Positions 1-8,544 of a stretch of 30,924 nt of DNA are shown one piece after another. Positions within the stretch are counted from its first letter, which is position 1. The number at the start of each line of letters is the position of its first letter. A program made the position numbers and the translations under genes. The notes beneath the pieces were generated by a model. It searched no databases and was not told the origin of the DNA. It worked only from the letters and a program-made list of their open reading frames with translations. Source of the stretch: Chara braunii (lineage: Eukaryota; Streptophyta; Charophyceae; Charales; Characeae). Where the stretch lies: positions 639,163-670,086 of the forward strand of contig BFEA01000373.1 of NCBI GenBank assembly GCA_003427395.1, given 5' to 3'.

Positions 1-190
1 GTAGTATACCTCCCCCCCTTTACTCTGCCTCCTTTCGGAACGTACGAGTGGGGCACAGCAAAAGGGGGGCTGCACCGGCAGCCCCCCTTTTGCTGTAATG
101 CCACACGCCGGACGGGGATGTCGGCAGCTCACACCCAACCACAATCATCAACGTGGCGAGCCTTGTATGGTAGAGGCACACAGTTAAATC
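1..190. repeat. Dispersed repeat, copy A
   Basis: This stretch aligns by eye with 2112-2252. Shared blocks include TACTCTGCCTCCT, CACGGGGATGT-type sequence, AACCACAATC followed by AACGTGG, and AGAGGCACA near the end, all in the same order. Copy A differs by carrying the foldback at 56-95, which copy B lacks, so the foldback probably inserted later. No coding capacity is visible. The family is unidentified. Confidence 0.6.
56..95. repeat. Perfect 17-bp inverted repeat
   Basis: The arm CAGCAAAAGGGGGGCTG (56-72) is followed by a 6-nt loop (73-78) and its exact reverse complement (79-95). It sits inside dispersed repeat copy A and is absent from copy B, which suggests a tiny foldback insertion. 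A related GGGGGGCTGCCCCGG string follows at about 192-206. Confidence 0.75.
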
Positions 191-204
191 GGGGGGCTGC
201 CCCG

Positions 205-256
205 GCAGGCCTAGCCCAGTTGGTACACCAATGGAAGACCCGTGTTCGAATCCAGA
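205..256 (+). other. tRNA-like SINE head remnant
   Basis: TAGCCCAGTTGGTA (about 208-221) resembles a pol III A box and GTTCGAATCC (about 244-253) a B box. The boxes are about 35 nt apart, shorter than in a functional tRNA, and no acceptor stem closes around them. The best reading is a degenerate tRNA-derived SINE head or tRNA pseudogene. Confidence 0.4.
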
Positions 257-299
257 TGCAATCAAGATGAACAGAACTCTTGATATTATGCAGACCATT

Positions 300-1715
300 G
301 AAGTTCAAGTCCAGTTGCAATGAATACGAACAGAACAAAAATAAATGAAATAATTTAATTAGTAATTACTGTAATGACCCGCCATAACACAGACGGAGAA
401 CACCGCTGATTTCTGAAGTTCTGTCGATGGAATGGATGCCTTGCTGGGATTCCCGCATTCTGCTGTGTTTTCTAAGTCTGTATGTGTGCGTGCCTGTTGA
501 CTTGCATGCCTGTCTGAGTGCTTGTCGGCACAAGTGTGTGTGTGACCCGCAAGGGTACTTGCTTGTTTGGCAGGCCCGTAGGGCCGGTAGTTACCTGTGG
601 CTGTGGCATTGAGGGTTGCAGCAGGGGAAAACACTCAAGTAGCGGAGCCAGGGGCCCGCGACACTTAGAGCAGTGGAAAAACACTCAAGTAGCAGGTAGG
701 CCGGTAGCGCACCCAGTAGCAGTAGATGTGCTGGGTACTCGAGGCCGAGCAGAAGAAGACAAAGTTGGCATTTTTAGAGGCCCAGTAGCAGTAGGCTAGG
801 TCTAGGCCGGTACCAGTCCATCCAGTCTGAGTGTAGAGCCTGTACGGGCAATATCAGAGTCTGCAATGATGTTTCCCTCCGAAAGGGAGGAGGTACCGGT
901 TGCTTGGGAGGCCGAGCGGCCTGGAAGTCACCGCCCAGGAGGCAAGCAGGCCGCTATATCAAGAGGCCGAGGCAAGAGCTCGGCCTCATTCTTCAGTGTG
1001 CGAGTTGGGCGTCAGGCTGTTGGAGCGCTGGTTGGAAGAGCGCTGGCTGCTACAGCGCTGCTGGGAGGAAGAAGCCGGGAGCTTCCACCTCGGCTATGGT
1101 GGAGCTCGGCCGGTAGGAGGAGGACGGAGAAGGGGACCAAGGGGGAGAGTGGCGAGGTACCTACCTGGCTATGGTGGACACCATCTTCATCACCTTGTTA
1201 GGCGCTGCATCTGGAAGGCCCCCATTGGGGTAGTACCGCACCAAGGAAGCTCGGGGTAGAGTCAGACATGGCGGTTCAGTGAGCAGCGGCAAAGCTGCTT
1301 GAAGCGGCAGCGACATAGCTGCTTTGGGTTGTCCTTTGGACAGGAGGCTGAAGCCTCAGTAGTCCGCCATAGCCTCAGCCTGCAATGACGAGGAAGGAGA
1401 AGGGTGGCCATGGTTATGGTGGACCTCATGTTGTGCCTGCAGTAGAAGTGAGATTCGGACATTGATTCTGGTTCAGCCATTCAACATTGTTATTGTTATT
1501 TCTTGTTTGAATAAGAGGGGAGGAGATAAGGAGTAGATTGGTTGGCGAAGAAGAAGAGCCTTGTCATTGGTCTATGCTGGAGTACATCATCTTCTTCTTC
1601 TTCGTCTTTCCCTCTCTCTCTCCTCTCAAGTTCATTCATTTCTTTTTGCAATTGGACGGCATTGTACTTTCTGATGAATGTATACTTCGAAATTGGCCAG
1701 GATCGTAACATTACA
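300..1715. other. Intergenic, no supported gene
   Basis: Short overlapping open frames occur on both strands (for example 866-1259) but none has a recognisable domain or convincing composition. The sequence has local duplications, such as ACACTCAAGTAGC at about 631 and 690, CAGTAGCAGTAG at about 711 and 782, and AGCGGCA/AGCTGCTT repeats at 1280-1325. I see no other feature here. Confidence 0.6.
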
Positions 1716-1719
1716 AAAA

Positions 1720-1731
1720 AACTCTGAATTA

Positions 1732-1770
<39 letters not shown>

Positions 1771-1779
1771 CTCTGAATT
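1720..1779. repeat. (CAA)n tract flanked by 11-bp direct repeats
   Basis: AACTCTGAATT at 1720-1730 recurs exactly at 1769-1779. Between them is only 38 nt of AAAACAACAAC... microsatellite. The layout is that of a target-site duplication around a retroposed 3' tail with no body. A chance microsatellite between a short duplication is the alternative. Confidence 0.7.
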
Positions 1780-1825
1780 GCCTAGAGCCAGCCGATTCAA
1801 TGTTGATATCTCAAGGGCGTCACAC

Positions 1826-2111
1826 TTTTTTTTTTTTTTTTTTTGTTAAGGGGTACACCAAAGCCAAAGTAGAGAAAGGGAAGAAAGGACTGTACAAGGA
1901 AACCATGGTAATGTGATGGTTTGGTCGTGCTTCATGTTGTTTGCAATACAGACACAAAGCCGTTTCAATTTTGGCTCTGTTCATCGCAGATCCAAAATCA
2001 AAACAGCCTCACCACTATAGAGCAGACAATGTGAAGCTGTGAAGACTGTATAAGCTAAAGATCTGAAGTGAAATGAACCGGAGTATGAAGCTCTGAAGAG
2101 AAATGCACAGT
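1826..2111. other. Poly(T) tract and unassigned spacer
   Basis: A T19 run at 1826-1844 is followed by about 270 nt with no long frame or recognisable element. The T run could be the tail of a minus-strand retroinsertion, but I found no flanking direct repeat. Confidence 0.45.
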
Positions 2112-2252
2112 AGCATACCTTCCCTTTTACTCTGCCTCCTGAAATAACGTGCAAGTGGGCCATGAAGGCACAGTGTCACGGGGATGTGGGCAGCTGCCGC
2201 TCAACCACAATCAACGTGGGCAGCCCCTTGTGCGTAAGAGGCACAGTAAAAA
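2112..2252. repeat. Dispersed repeat, copy B
   Basis: Diverged second copy of the repeat at 1-190, in the same orientation, sharing TAC(C/T)TCCC, TTTACTCTGCCTCCT, ACGGGGATGT, AACCACAATC, AACGTGG and AGAGGCACAGT in order. It lacks the 40-nt foldback of copy A. Confidence 0.6.
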
Positions 2253-2430
2253 AGGGTAGCGGTAAAAATGGAAGGGGTACCCCAAGGACAACCAAAAAAC
2301 TGTCTAACTATAAAATTGCTTTAATATGTTGGACATCTCAAATGCTCTCGTTGTCTGCAATAGGGGAAAGACTGCTTTGATTCTGAATCTATTCATCTGG
2401 GTGGAATTGGGGTGGTCGTGGGGAAAATCT

Positions 2431-2433
<3 letters not shown>

Positions 2434-2492
<59 letters not shown>
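2434..2492. repeat. (AC)n microsatellite, about 29 units
   Basis: Uninterrupted AC dinucleotide run. It creates artificial Thr-His frames on the plus strand and Cys-Val frames on the minus strand, which are not genes. Confidence 0.95.
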
Positions 2493-2495
<3 letters not shown>

Positions 2496-2726
2496 GGTTT
2501 TATGTATGTCTGTTTGTTTTCTTGTTTTTTTCTACTTCCTCCATTTTTTTTCAACGTACTTTCTGTTTGTTTGAGTGAGCACCCTCAAGAAGTGCTAAAC
2601 AGTCGATGGTCTGTCGTTTGGACTGCCTGCAGGACTCTTAGGGGAGCCACTCTGTTCGTGATGTCTGTGTGGTGCTAATGGTCTGTGGGTGATGACCGAC
2701 GTCTGTCGGAGTGACTCCCTGGCTCA

Positions 2727-3200
2727 GTGTGTGGTGGGAACCAACAGTCTGCAGGGTTCACTCGTGATGTGAGTAGGTCGTGTGCTGCCTTGCTCCGTGT
2801 TGGATGTGTAGACTGCCTAGTCTGCGCTCTGCCGTTGCCTTGCTGCCTGTGCTGCCTGCTCCGTGTGTCGCTCTTGGCAAGCTGTTCTGTTCACTGTGTG
2901 GTGTCGCTGCCGTGTTTGTGTTGTGCTGTGCTGTGCTTCGCTGCGCTGCTGCCTTGCTGCTCATCCGCTTGCCTTGCCCTCCGCATGCCTTGTTTGTGTG
3001 CCGTGTAGCGTGGCTGCTGTGTTGGTGTTGCCTTCTGCTTCGCTGCGCTGTTGCTGTGCTGTTCGTCCGCTTGCCCTGTCGTTCCTTGCAGTCGTTCTTG
3101 GCGTTGTGCAGTTGTGTTGCCTCGGCAGCGTGGCCTGGTGCTTGCTTCGCTGAGTTGCTGCCTGTTGCTATGTTCCGCTTTTGGACAGTCTGCCTTCAAC
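2727..3200. repeat. Low-complexity TGC/TTG-rich degenerate tandem repeat
   Basis: The stretch is dominated by TGCTG, CCTTGC and TGTG words. CTTCGCTGCGCTG recurs at 2936 and 3038, with CCGCTTGCC downstream of each, giving a rough 102-bp period. Several overlapping Cys/Leu-rich frames run through it in all plus frames, as expected of low-complexity DNA rather than a gene. Confidence 0.6.
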
Positions 3201-3246
3201 ATGGGGCAAAGGGTTCATGACCCAAACCATCAATACGGGCATCCTG

Positions 3247-3305
3247 CAGATTGCCGAGGGTGCACCGTCCTGATGAGTAGGTGCATCTCCGATGAAACAA
3301 TCCTG
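3247..3305 (+). ncRNA. Type III hammerhead ribozyme motif
   Basis: The layout is helix III, cleavage triplet, helix I hairpin, CTGATGA, helix II hairpin, GAAA, helix III. Helix III pairs CAGATTG (3247-3253) with CAATCCTG (3298-3305), one C bulged. Helix I is GAGGG-TGCA-CCGTC (3256-3269) with one G-G mismatch. The CTGATGA core box is at 3270-3276 and GAAA at 3294-3297. Helix II is GTAGG and CCGAT around a 7-nt loop (3277-3293), with one A-G mismatch and one G-T pair. The cleavage triplet reads GCC where GTC is usual, so position 16.1 is C and present activity is doubtful. Hammerheads are known in plant retrozymes and Penelope-like elements. Which element this one belongs to is not clear. Confidence 0.72.
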
Positions 3306-3604
3306 TTATCATCAGTTTTATTTTTGTTTTCGGTCTTTGAAACTTTTTTGGGGCTCGTATTTTTTTCTGACTTGCCTGTTTTGTGTGTTTGCCTGTCATT
3401 TTCTTTGTTGTTGCCTGTTGTGTCCGCTGCTTGTATGTCGTCTGCCCTCCCTCCTCCCCCGTGCGCTCCAGCCTATGTGTGGCCTTGCTGCTTGTTGCCA
3501 GTGTGTTTCATTATTGTCTTTTCCCTGCCTTTAGACTCGACTCCACTCAGATGCGTATTCTCCTCCTGAAGTGTTGCGATGGTATGTTGTGTGGTCTTCA
3601 CCAT
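3306..3604. other. Intergenic, T-rich, no supported gene
   Basis: TTTTGTTTTCGG-type T-rich sequence followed by TGCCTG-rich low complexity resembling 2727-3200. Open frames here have no recognisable domain. Confidence 0.45.
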
Positions 3605-3626
3605 CACACACACACACCAATATGTG

Positions 3627-3684
<58 letters not shown>

Positions 3685-3697
3685 CACACACGCGCAC
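3605..3697. repeat. (CA)n microsatellite, interrupted
   Basis: Two CA runs (about 3605-3617 and 3631-3697) are separated by CAATATGTGTTTA, with CG interruptions near the right end. The right end abuts a hammerhead-like motif and seems to have replaced its 5' half. Confidence 0.92.
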
Positions 3698-3740
3698 AAC
3701 CTCCAGATGAGTCGGTGAAAGTCCGACGAAATAGTCTGGC
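3698..3740 (+). ncRNA. Hammerhead-like motif, 5' truncated
   Basis: AACCTC (3698-3703) matches the 3' arm of helix I in the related copy at 5364. CAGATGA (3704-3710) is the core box with T changed to A. Helix II is perfect, GTCGG and CCGAC (3711-3715, 3723-3727) around TGAAAGT. GAAA is at 3728-3731. The 5' arms of helices I and III are missing and CA repeat lies there instead. It is a ribozyme relic, not an active one. Confidence 0.55.
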
Positions 3741-4069
3741 ACAGTCATGCTTTTTTTTTTAGTGTATAGCGGATATGACAACACACACAGCTGCTGACAG
3801 CTGCTTCCAGCTCCCCCCTACTGTACCCTGTGGCCCAGGATGGCCAAAATGGCTCTGGTACCGGGTACCAGCCTGCACAGGATGTGTTTGGGGGGCTTGA
3901 ATCTGCTTTCCAACTGAACGCATTCGGGTCCTGTTTGACCGCCGGATGGCCGGATGTGTTCGGATGTTCGGTGGGGCCCTGAGCGCGTTCGGCGTGCTAC
4001 GCAGCAGAGACGCTCCATTTCCATTCTCCTGACTACTTTTTTGCTCCTCCTGTTTCTCCTCTTTTCTTC
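3741..4069. other. Intergenic, no supported gene
   Basis: A T10 run follows the hammerhead relic, then about 300 nt of mixed sequence including the short palindrome GGTACCGGGTACC (about 3857). Nothing recognisable is encoded. Confidence 0.45.
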
Positions 4070-4152
4070 TTCTTGGTCCTCCTCTGCTTCTTCTTCTTCT
4101 TCTCGTCTTCTTCTTCTTCTCGTCTTCTTCTTCTTTCTCCTCATCTTCTTCG
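4070..4152. repeat. (TTC/TCT)n-rich tract
   Basis: Imperfect pyrimidine triplet repeat. It is a strand-opposite counterpart of the GAA tract 200 nt downstream, so the two can pair as a long imperfect inverted repeat of triplets. Long Lys/Glu/Arg or Ser/Leu frames here are repeat artefacts. Confidence 0.85.
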
Positions 4153-4339
4153 AATCCGCATTTATCCCGGCGCCACCGCAGCAGAGCGAACTCGTGCGCA
4201 GGAATGTGATCCAGTTGCGGACAGTGGTTGTTTGGAAGATTGTGATGCCCTGGCGGAGGTTTCCCTTTGACTTTTACTTCACGTCTGGACATATGCTTAT
4301 CATAGATGCCATTCAACGATTTGACAGCGAATCAGACAG

Positions 4340-4439
4340 GAAGAAGAAGAAGAAGAAGAAGAAGAAGAAGAAGAAGAAGAAGAAGAAGAAGAAGAAGAAG
4401 AAGAAAGAAGAAGAAAGAAGAAGAAGAAGAAGAAGAAGA
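4340..4439. repeat. (GAA)n trinucleotide tract, about 33 units
   Basis: AAG repeats run with two small phase breaks (AAAG at about 4404 and 4414). Long GAA/TTC tracts are known to form triplex or sticky DNA. Here it is part of the intergenic repeat landscape. Confidence 0.92.
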
Positions 4440-4543
4440 CAGAAGACAAAAAGGAGAGACAGAGGAATGGCTACGAAGGTTGTTAGCCGCGGACAATTCA
4501 GAACCGTACAGCATCAGTCCGGTTTCTATTCCCTGACAACTCA

Positions 4544-4671
4544 GGGCGTACTCGCACTAGGACTTTGTGTACGAAGCTCTGGAGTCTGGACGTGATTGTG
4601 GTCAGATACATCAGGGTCTTGCCGTAATTGCACTCAGAATCATTTAGAAACGTCCTAGTGTGAGTATGCCC
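4544..4671. mobile_element. 128-bp TIR element (MITE), TCA duplication
   Basis: The left end GGGCGTACTCGCACTAGGAC and the right end GTCCTAGTGTGAGTATGCCC form 20-bp terminal inverted repeats with two mismatches. TCA flanks both sides (4541-4543 and 4672-4674). No coding capacity. A 3-bp duplication and GGGC start recall PIF/Harbinger-type MITEs. Superfamily is inferred only. Confidence 0.72.
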
Positions 4672-4710
4672 TCAGACTTAAAAAAAAAAAAAAAAAGTAT
4701 GCCCTCAGAC
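4663..4710. repeat. Poly(A) insert flanked by 15-bp direct repeats
   Basis: AGTATGCCCTCAGAC at 4663-4677 recurs exactly at 4696-4710. Between them is only TT plus a run of A (4678-4695). The right end of the 128-bp TIR element is part of the duplicated target, so the insertion postdates it. It reads as a retroinsertion reduced to its tail. Confidence 0.72.
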
Positions 4711-4948
4711 GGATACAAAGAAAACACACACCAACGCGTGTTGTCCCCATGGTGGTTGAGACACTTGAGTTCAACAGCGAAGTGAAAAATCATCGTTCCA
4801 CCCCCCCTTAGAGCGACCCGCTTTGTTTTCACTTCTTTGCGTCCCAAGGGACACTGGACCCGTTTTCCAGCAGGTGATGCTCCCCACCAATAGACGGAGT
4901 CTCCCCCCGGGTGGTAGTTTTGCCTTCTCTTATCAGCAACACTAACCC
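4711..4948. other. Intergenic, no supported gene
   Basis: Unique-looking sequence with no recognisable domain. CACTTGAGTTCAA at about 4757 is one of several CTTGAnnTCAAG-like words scattered to 5310. Confidence 0.4.
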
Positions 4949-4956
4949 GGGGGGGG

Positions 4957-4994
<38 letters not shown>
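4949..4994. repeat. G8 A38 homopolymer block
   Basis: Eight G are followed directly by about 38 A. On the plus strand it could be a retroposon tail, but I could not identify a body or a flanking duplication. Length is likely uncertain in the assembly. Confidence 0.9.
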
Positions 4995-4997
<3 letters not shown>

Positions 4998-5340
4998 TAC
5001 GCCCTTGAAACTCAAGGGAGACACAGGCAAAATCGCCCTTGAATTCAAGTCATCCCCCGGACGTACCTTGAGTTCAAGTGCCAGCGGATACCGCCAGCAC
5101 TCCAAGTGGGGCTTTTTTTTTTCTTTTTTCTTTTTGTCCAGCTGGCGATCCTGGTCCTGGATTGATCAGCAAGCCGTGCAGTTCGGTTTCAAGTGCAGCG
5201 ATCCTGTTCAAGGGTTTCGGAATCCTGTAGTGTACATGGAACCATAAGTCGAGTAAAAGTGTAAATTAATCACAATTTCTCATTTAGTGTGCACTTGAAA
5301 CTCAAGTATTTTCAAGTGGTGTCAAACGAGGCCCTAAGTC
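4995..5340. repeat. Cluster of CTTGA(A/G)nTCAAG words
   Basis: CCTTGAAACTCAAGG (about 5002), CTTGAATTCAAG (about 5039), CTTGAGTTCAAGT (about 5068) and CACTTGAAACTCAAGT (about 5292) are short palindromes repeated within 300 nt. The block ends with GGCCCTAAG at about 5330, the same end seen at 15271 and 14771, so a decayed GGGCC-type TIR element may lie here. Confidence 0.4.
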
Positions 5341-5360
5341 AAATGGATCCTGGGAAGACA

Positions 5361-5420
5361 GCAGAGGTTCAACCTCCTGACGAGTCGGTGAAAAAAGTTG
5401 GACTGCAATCATGTTTTTTT
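5361..5420 (+). ncRNA. Hammerhead-like motif with internal deletion
   Basis: Helix I is perfect: GAGGT-TCA-ACCTC (5364-5376). The core box CTGACGA (5377-5383) fits CUGANGA. GTCGGTGAAA then matches the copy at 3711-3720, but the next 11 nt of that copy (helix II 3' arm and GAAA) are missing, as if lost by slippage between two GAAA words. Downstream both copies share an ATCATGTTTT-type run and CAACACACAC. It is a relic of the same repeat as 3698-3740. Confidence 0.55.
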
Positions 5421-6061
5421 TCTGTGGAGTTGTAGATTGCAAACATGGCAACACACACGCGCACGCGCTCGCGAGCGCTCGCTGGCGCAAACAGACAGGA
5501 ATGAATGGATGTGACTGCAAATCATGGTCAGAAGCATCCAAGAAAGGAGGTGCAAGTATTTCTAAAGAAAAAATGTGCAGAATAAGAATGGCGTTGCTCG
5601 AAGGGATGTCTGGTAGTTGGATGTCTGCATATAATTGCGCTTCGACTGGTCATATTACACCTCTGCAGAAATGTACCTGGGCGCACGCCTGGCCAGGTGC
5701 ACGATATGATAGGATATGCATGTGGATGTGTTCTTTGATAGATGCATTGCAGCACCAATTTAGAGAAGTTTGGAGGCATGCGAGCAATTCAAGTATCGCA
5801 ACCAAACTACAGAGCACACCAGCTCCACAAGTTGATCATCTGATCCGGCATTCTACTGTAGCCACGTCAGCAGAGCATTTTTTAACTGCTTTTATTTATC
5901 CTCTTCTTCTTCTTCTTCTTCTTAAGTGTCTCACTCCACTACTATACCCTCTCCGAATTTGGAGAGTTCGGCGTCGCTCCACTTACTCTCCACTCGCTCG
6001 GATAATTGTCAGATATTGGTCGTAGATTGCACTCTCCATCGTCGGTGTATAGTTCCCAGCC
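5421..6061. other. Intergenic, no supported gene
   Basis: An open frame on the plus strand (5411-6025) has no recognisable domain and runs through a TTC repeat (about 5900-5922), so I do not call it. A CG-rich alternating stretch at about 5455-5490 (CGCGCACGCGCTCGCGAGCG) could adopt Z-DNA. Confidence 0.5.
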
Positions 6062-6105
6062 TTTTTTTTTTTTTTTTCAAAAGTTTTTTTTTTTTTTTTT
6101 TTTTT
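6062..6105 (-). repeat. LINE poly(A) tail, two runs
   Basis: T16 (6062-6077) and T22 (6084-6105) are separated by CAAAAG. On the minus strand the inner run follows the LINE 3' UTR. The outer run may be part of the same tail or the tail of another insertion into it. Confidence 0.8.
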
Positions 6106-6120
6106 CGGAAAGCTCAAAGG

Positions 6121-6126
6121 TTTATT
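6121..6126 (-). promoter_or_regulatory. Polyadenylation signal of the LINE
   Basis: TTTATT on the plus strand is AATAAA on the element's strand. It lies 15 nt before the start of the A tail, the normal spacing. Confidence 0.75.
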
Positions 6127-6557
6127 ACAAAATTCAGTGGGACGAGGCCGGGGACCTCACAATTCTACCCGGAGTTATCCTGGCAGCCTCAGCCAGTTTA
6201 GCTTGTGAGCCGAGCTCCACAGTCCAAACTGACTGCCTGAAATGTAAAGAAACTACCTACTGGAAACCGGGTCCAGCGTCCCAACCAATTAACTTTCCAA
6301 AAATTAAACCTTAGAGCACATATTAAAAGTGAGCTATCAGAAAATCCTAGCTCAGTAATCAGAAGCCGGGAAACCTCACCAACAACCCGAATATGACTGA
6401 AAGCTGGAACCAAGTCCAGCATCCCAAGTCCTAACCTTAACCCTGTTTCTTCAAAGAGTAGTCCAGCAACTTGAGCGAACGGGTAGAAAACAGATTCTCT
6501 ACAACTTGAAAGTCCATGCCAAATTACCAAACCTGCTTCAATCCAATTCCTCCCAGC

Positions 6558-8544
6558 CTATCTTGAGGGAAAACTTCTAGAACCCCACGCTGCGCCTATT
6601 ACGACGCTAGAGCCAACCTCAGTACCAACGCAAGACCTAACCTGGTCTGCTAATAGTACCCACCTTGCCGCCGGCGGCTCTCGGGGTGGTTTCAACCACC
6701 CCGTAAGGTCTAATTTCCGATCCTGTGTCACTGTGGCCAAACAATTATCTCTTGCCCAAGTCTTCAAGAACCAAGAAGGCCCTTTCTTCCTACTTCTAAA
6801 GGACTGTTGCCAATCTGCCCGAACCATATGCCTGATGTTACTGCAGACCTGCTTCTTTTGTTCCTGTAATGAGATCTTTTTTCCGGTGAACACCAACGAA
6901 TTTCTCGCCCTCCAGATTTCCTGAAAAATAACTCCCCTGCACACCAGTGCCACATAACCCCACCCCTCCCTGAGGGAGGAGTCACCAGCTGGCAATTGAC
7001 CATACAATATCCAATTATCCGGCCAAGGCCACGTCCCTCCTGTGGACTGTTGCCAAAGGGAAATCCACCACATCCAGAGTTCATCCGCCAGAGGGCAGGA
7101 TAGCCATAAGTGGGCATTCGATTCCCATCCCCACTGACATCTCTGACAAGAATTGACAGTTCCATACCCCTCAGCGAGAGCCAGAGGGCAGAGGCCACCA
7201 CCAACATTGACTGAAGCCATAAGAGACTTGCATCCTTCTGGGATGGCAGACTCTTTAAGTGCTGTCCAGAACTTTTCCCAGTCCAAACTTGCAACTGCCC
7301 CATTAGTTGCCGTTTCCAGACGTTTATTTGCTTGCAGAGCCGGCTTAAGTTTAACTGTAGACCGCAGTGTGCTTGTTCCAATTTTAGAGGTATAATTCAT
7401 CAAGGGAATTGACCCCTGGCCCCTCGCGAGAGCCCAGCTCCTGGCCGCCGGTTCCACTCTAAATTGTGCAGCTGGACCTAAGAGTCTTGCCTGCTTGGCT
7501 CCTCTGTCTATTAGCACCCTGGCTTCTACTAGGCCTATAAGTGAAGGAACGGTCCTTTCTGCTCCTTTTTGCAAAATAATCTGCTGCTCAAAAGATGTCC
7601 TTCCTGAGCTGGGGACCCGCCATTCTTCCACTTGTTGGCCTTTTACCAAATCTGGACCTGGAACTCTCCAGAGCATACCCTGAGTCTCTTCCGAGTATAC
7701 CCATGTGCCGAGGCTTGGTTCAGCATCGGATCTTAGTAACTGTAGCCATGTTCTAGGTATGGCAGCCTTTATACCGGCGAAATTCCTCTCCACATATCTC
7801 AACCGCGGGAGTTTCCTTCTTAACGCCTCGTTTGATATCCAATCCAATCATCTAGAAACTCATCCCAAATGTGCGCTTAATTTGAATTACTCCCTTCACT
7901 ACCCACGAATGTCCGAAGCTCCCAGGAGACCTGTCCGCCATAAAACGGGTTCCGTCAGTCTGAACGAGTTTTGGGTTGTCGAACAGAATCTGGTTGAGAA
8001 CTTCCCCTCTCGTGGTAGGTTCCGGTGATTCTTTTGGGAGGATCTTGTTCCACGCGTATAGGAGATCTCTCCATAATCTGGATTTTAACCTCCTATTAAT
8101 GAAGGATGGGATAAGCAAGCACAACCACACCAGACTAGGATCATCTAAGTCCCATTCTGTACTGAGAACGGACTCTGCTATTCTGATCCAAAGTTTGGAG
8201 GGGTTATCAAACATGGCTTTAACCGGCCATTTTGCCAGCAAGGCCAGGTTCTGGTGTCTTGGGTCAAGAATACCCAGACCCCCCTCCGACCTGGGCAGTG
8301 CCACCGTTTCCCATGCAATTTTAGTAATGAAACCCTCTTCCTCCTCCGCCCCAGGTTTCCATAAGTATTTAGCAGCGTACCGTTTTACTGTAGAATATGC
8401 TTCCTTTCCCATTCTCACTATCGTAAGAGGGTACCATAGGGCGGAAAAGGCTGCCGAAGAAATTACCAATGCTCTCCCAAATAAAGATGGCTTGTGCTTT
8501 TTTTGCCAGCTTGTGACTTTAGCAGCAACCTTGCCCACCAGCAT
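6558..8544 (-). pseudogene. LINE ORF2 C-terminal part with zf-RVT
   Basis: Two open blocks in different frames, 8544-7852 (230 codons) and 7847-6558 (429 codons), carry the region downstream of the RT palm. The first begins with the conserved stretch following the RT (SLFGRALVISS, then WYPLTIV) and includes the PRSEGGLGILDPRHQNLALL motif usual in plant L1 elements. The second contains CQRCQWGWESNAHLWLSCPL, a Cys-x2-Cys...His...Cys arrangement of zf-RVT type, about 200 codons from its end. A frameshift separates the blocks near 7850. Function by family: template binding during target-primed reverse transcription. The frame break and lack of a contiguous RT make it non-functional. Confidence 0.88.

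Noticed and set aside
1640-1705. CTGATGA...GAAA at 1670-1700, resembling a hammerhead core
   Set aside because: The 11 nt between the boxes cannot form helix II without using core bases, and no helix I or III partner is found.
2727-3569. Long Cys/Leu-rich open frames on the plus strand (up to 172 codons)
   Set aside because: Low-complexity TGC/TTG DNA is open in several frames at once, no domain is visible, and the hammerhead motif overlaps the frames.
3759-4595. Frames of 185 codons (minus) and 213 codons (plus) with Lys/Glu/Arg or Ser/Leu runs
   Set aside because: They are translations of the GAA/TTC tracts.
5411-6025. 204-codon plus-strand frame
   Set aside because: No recognisable domain, starts in a T run and reads through a TTC microsatellite.
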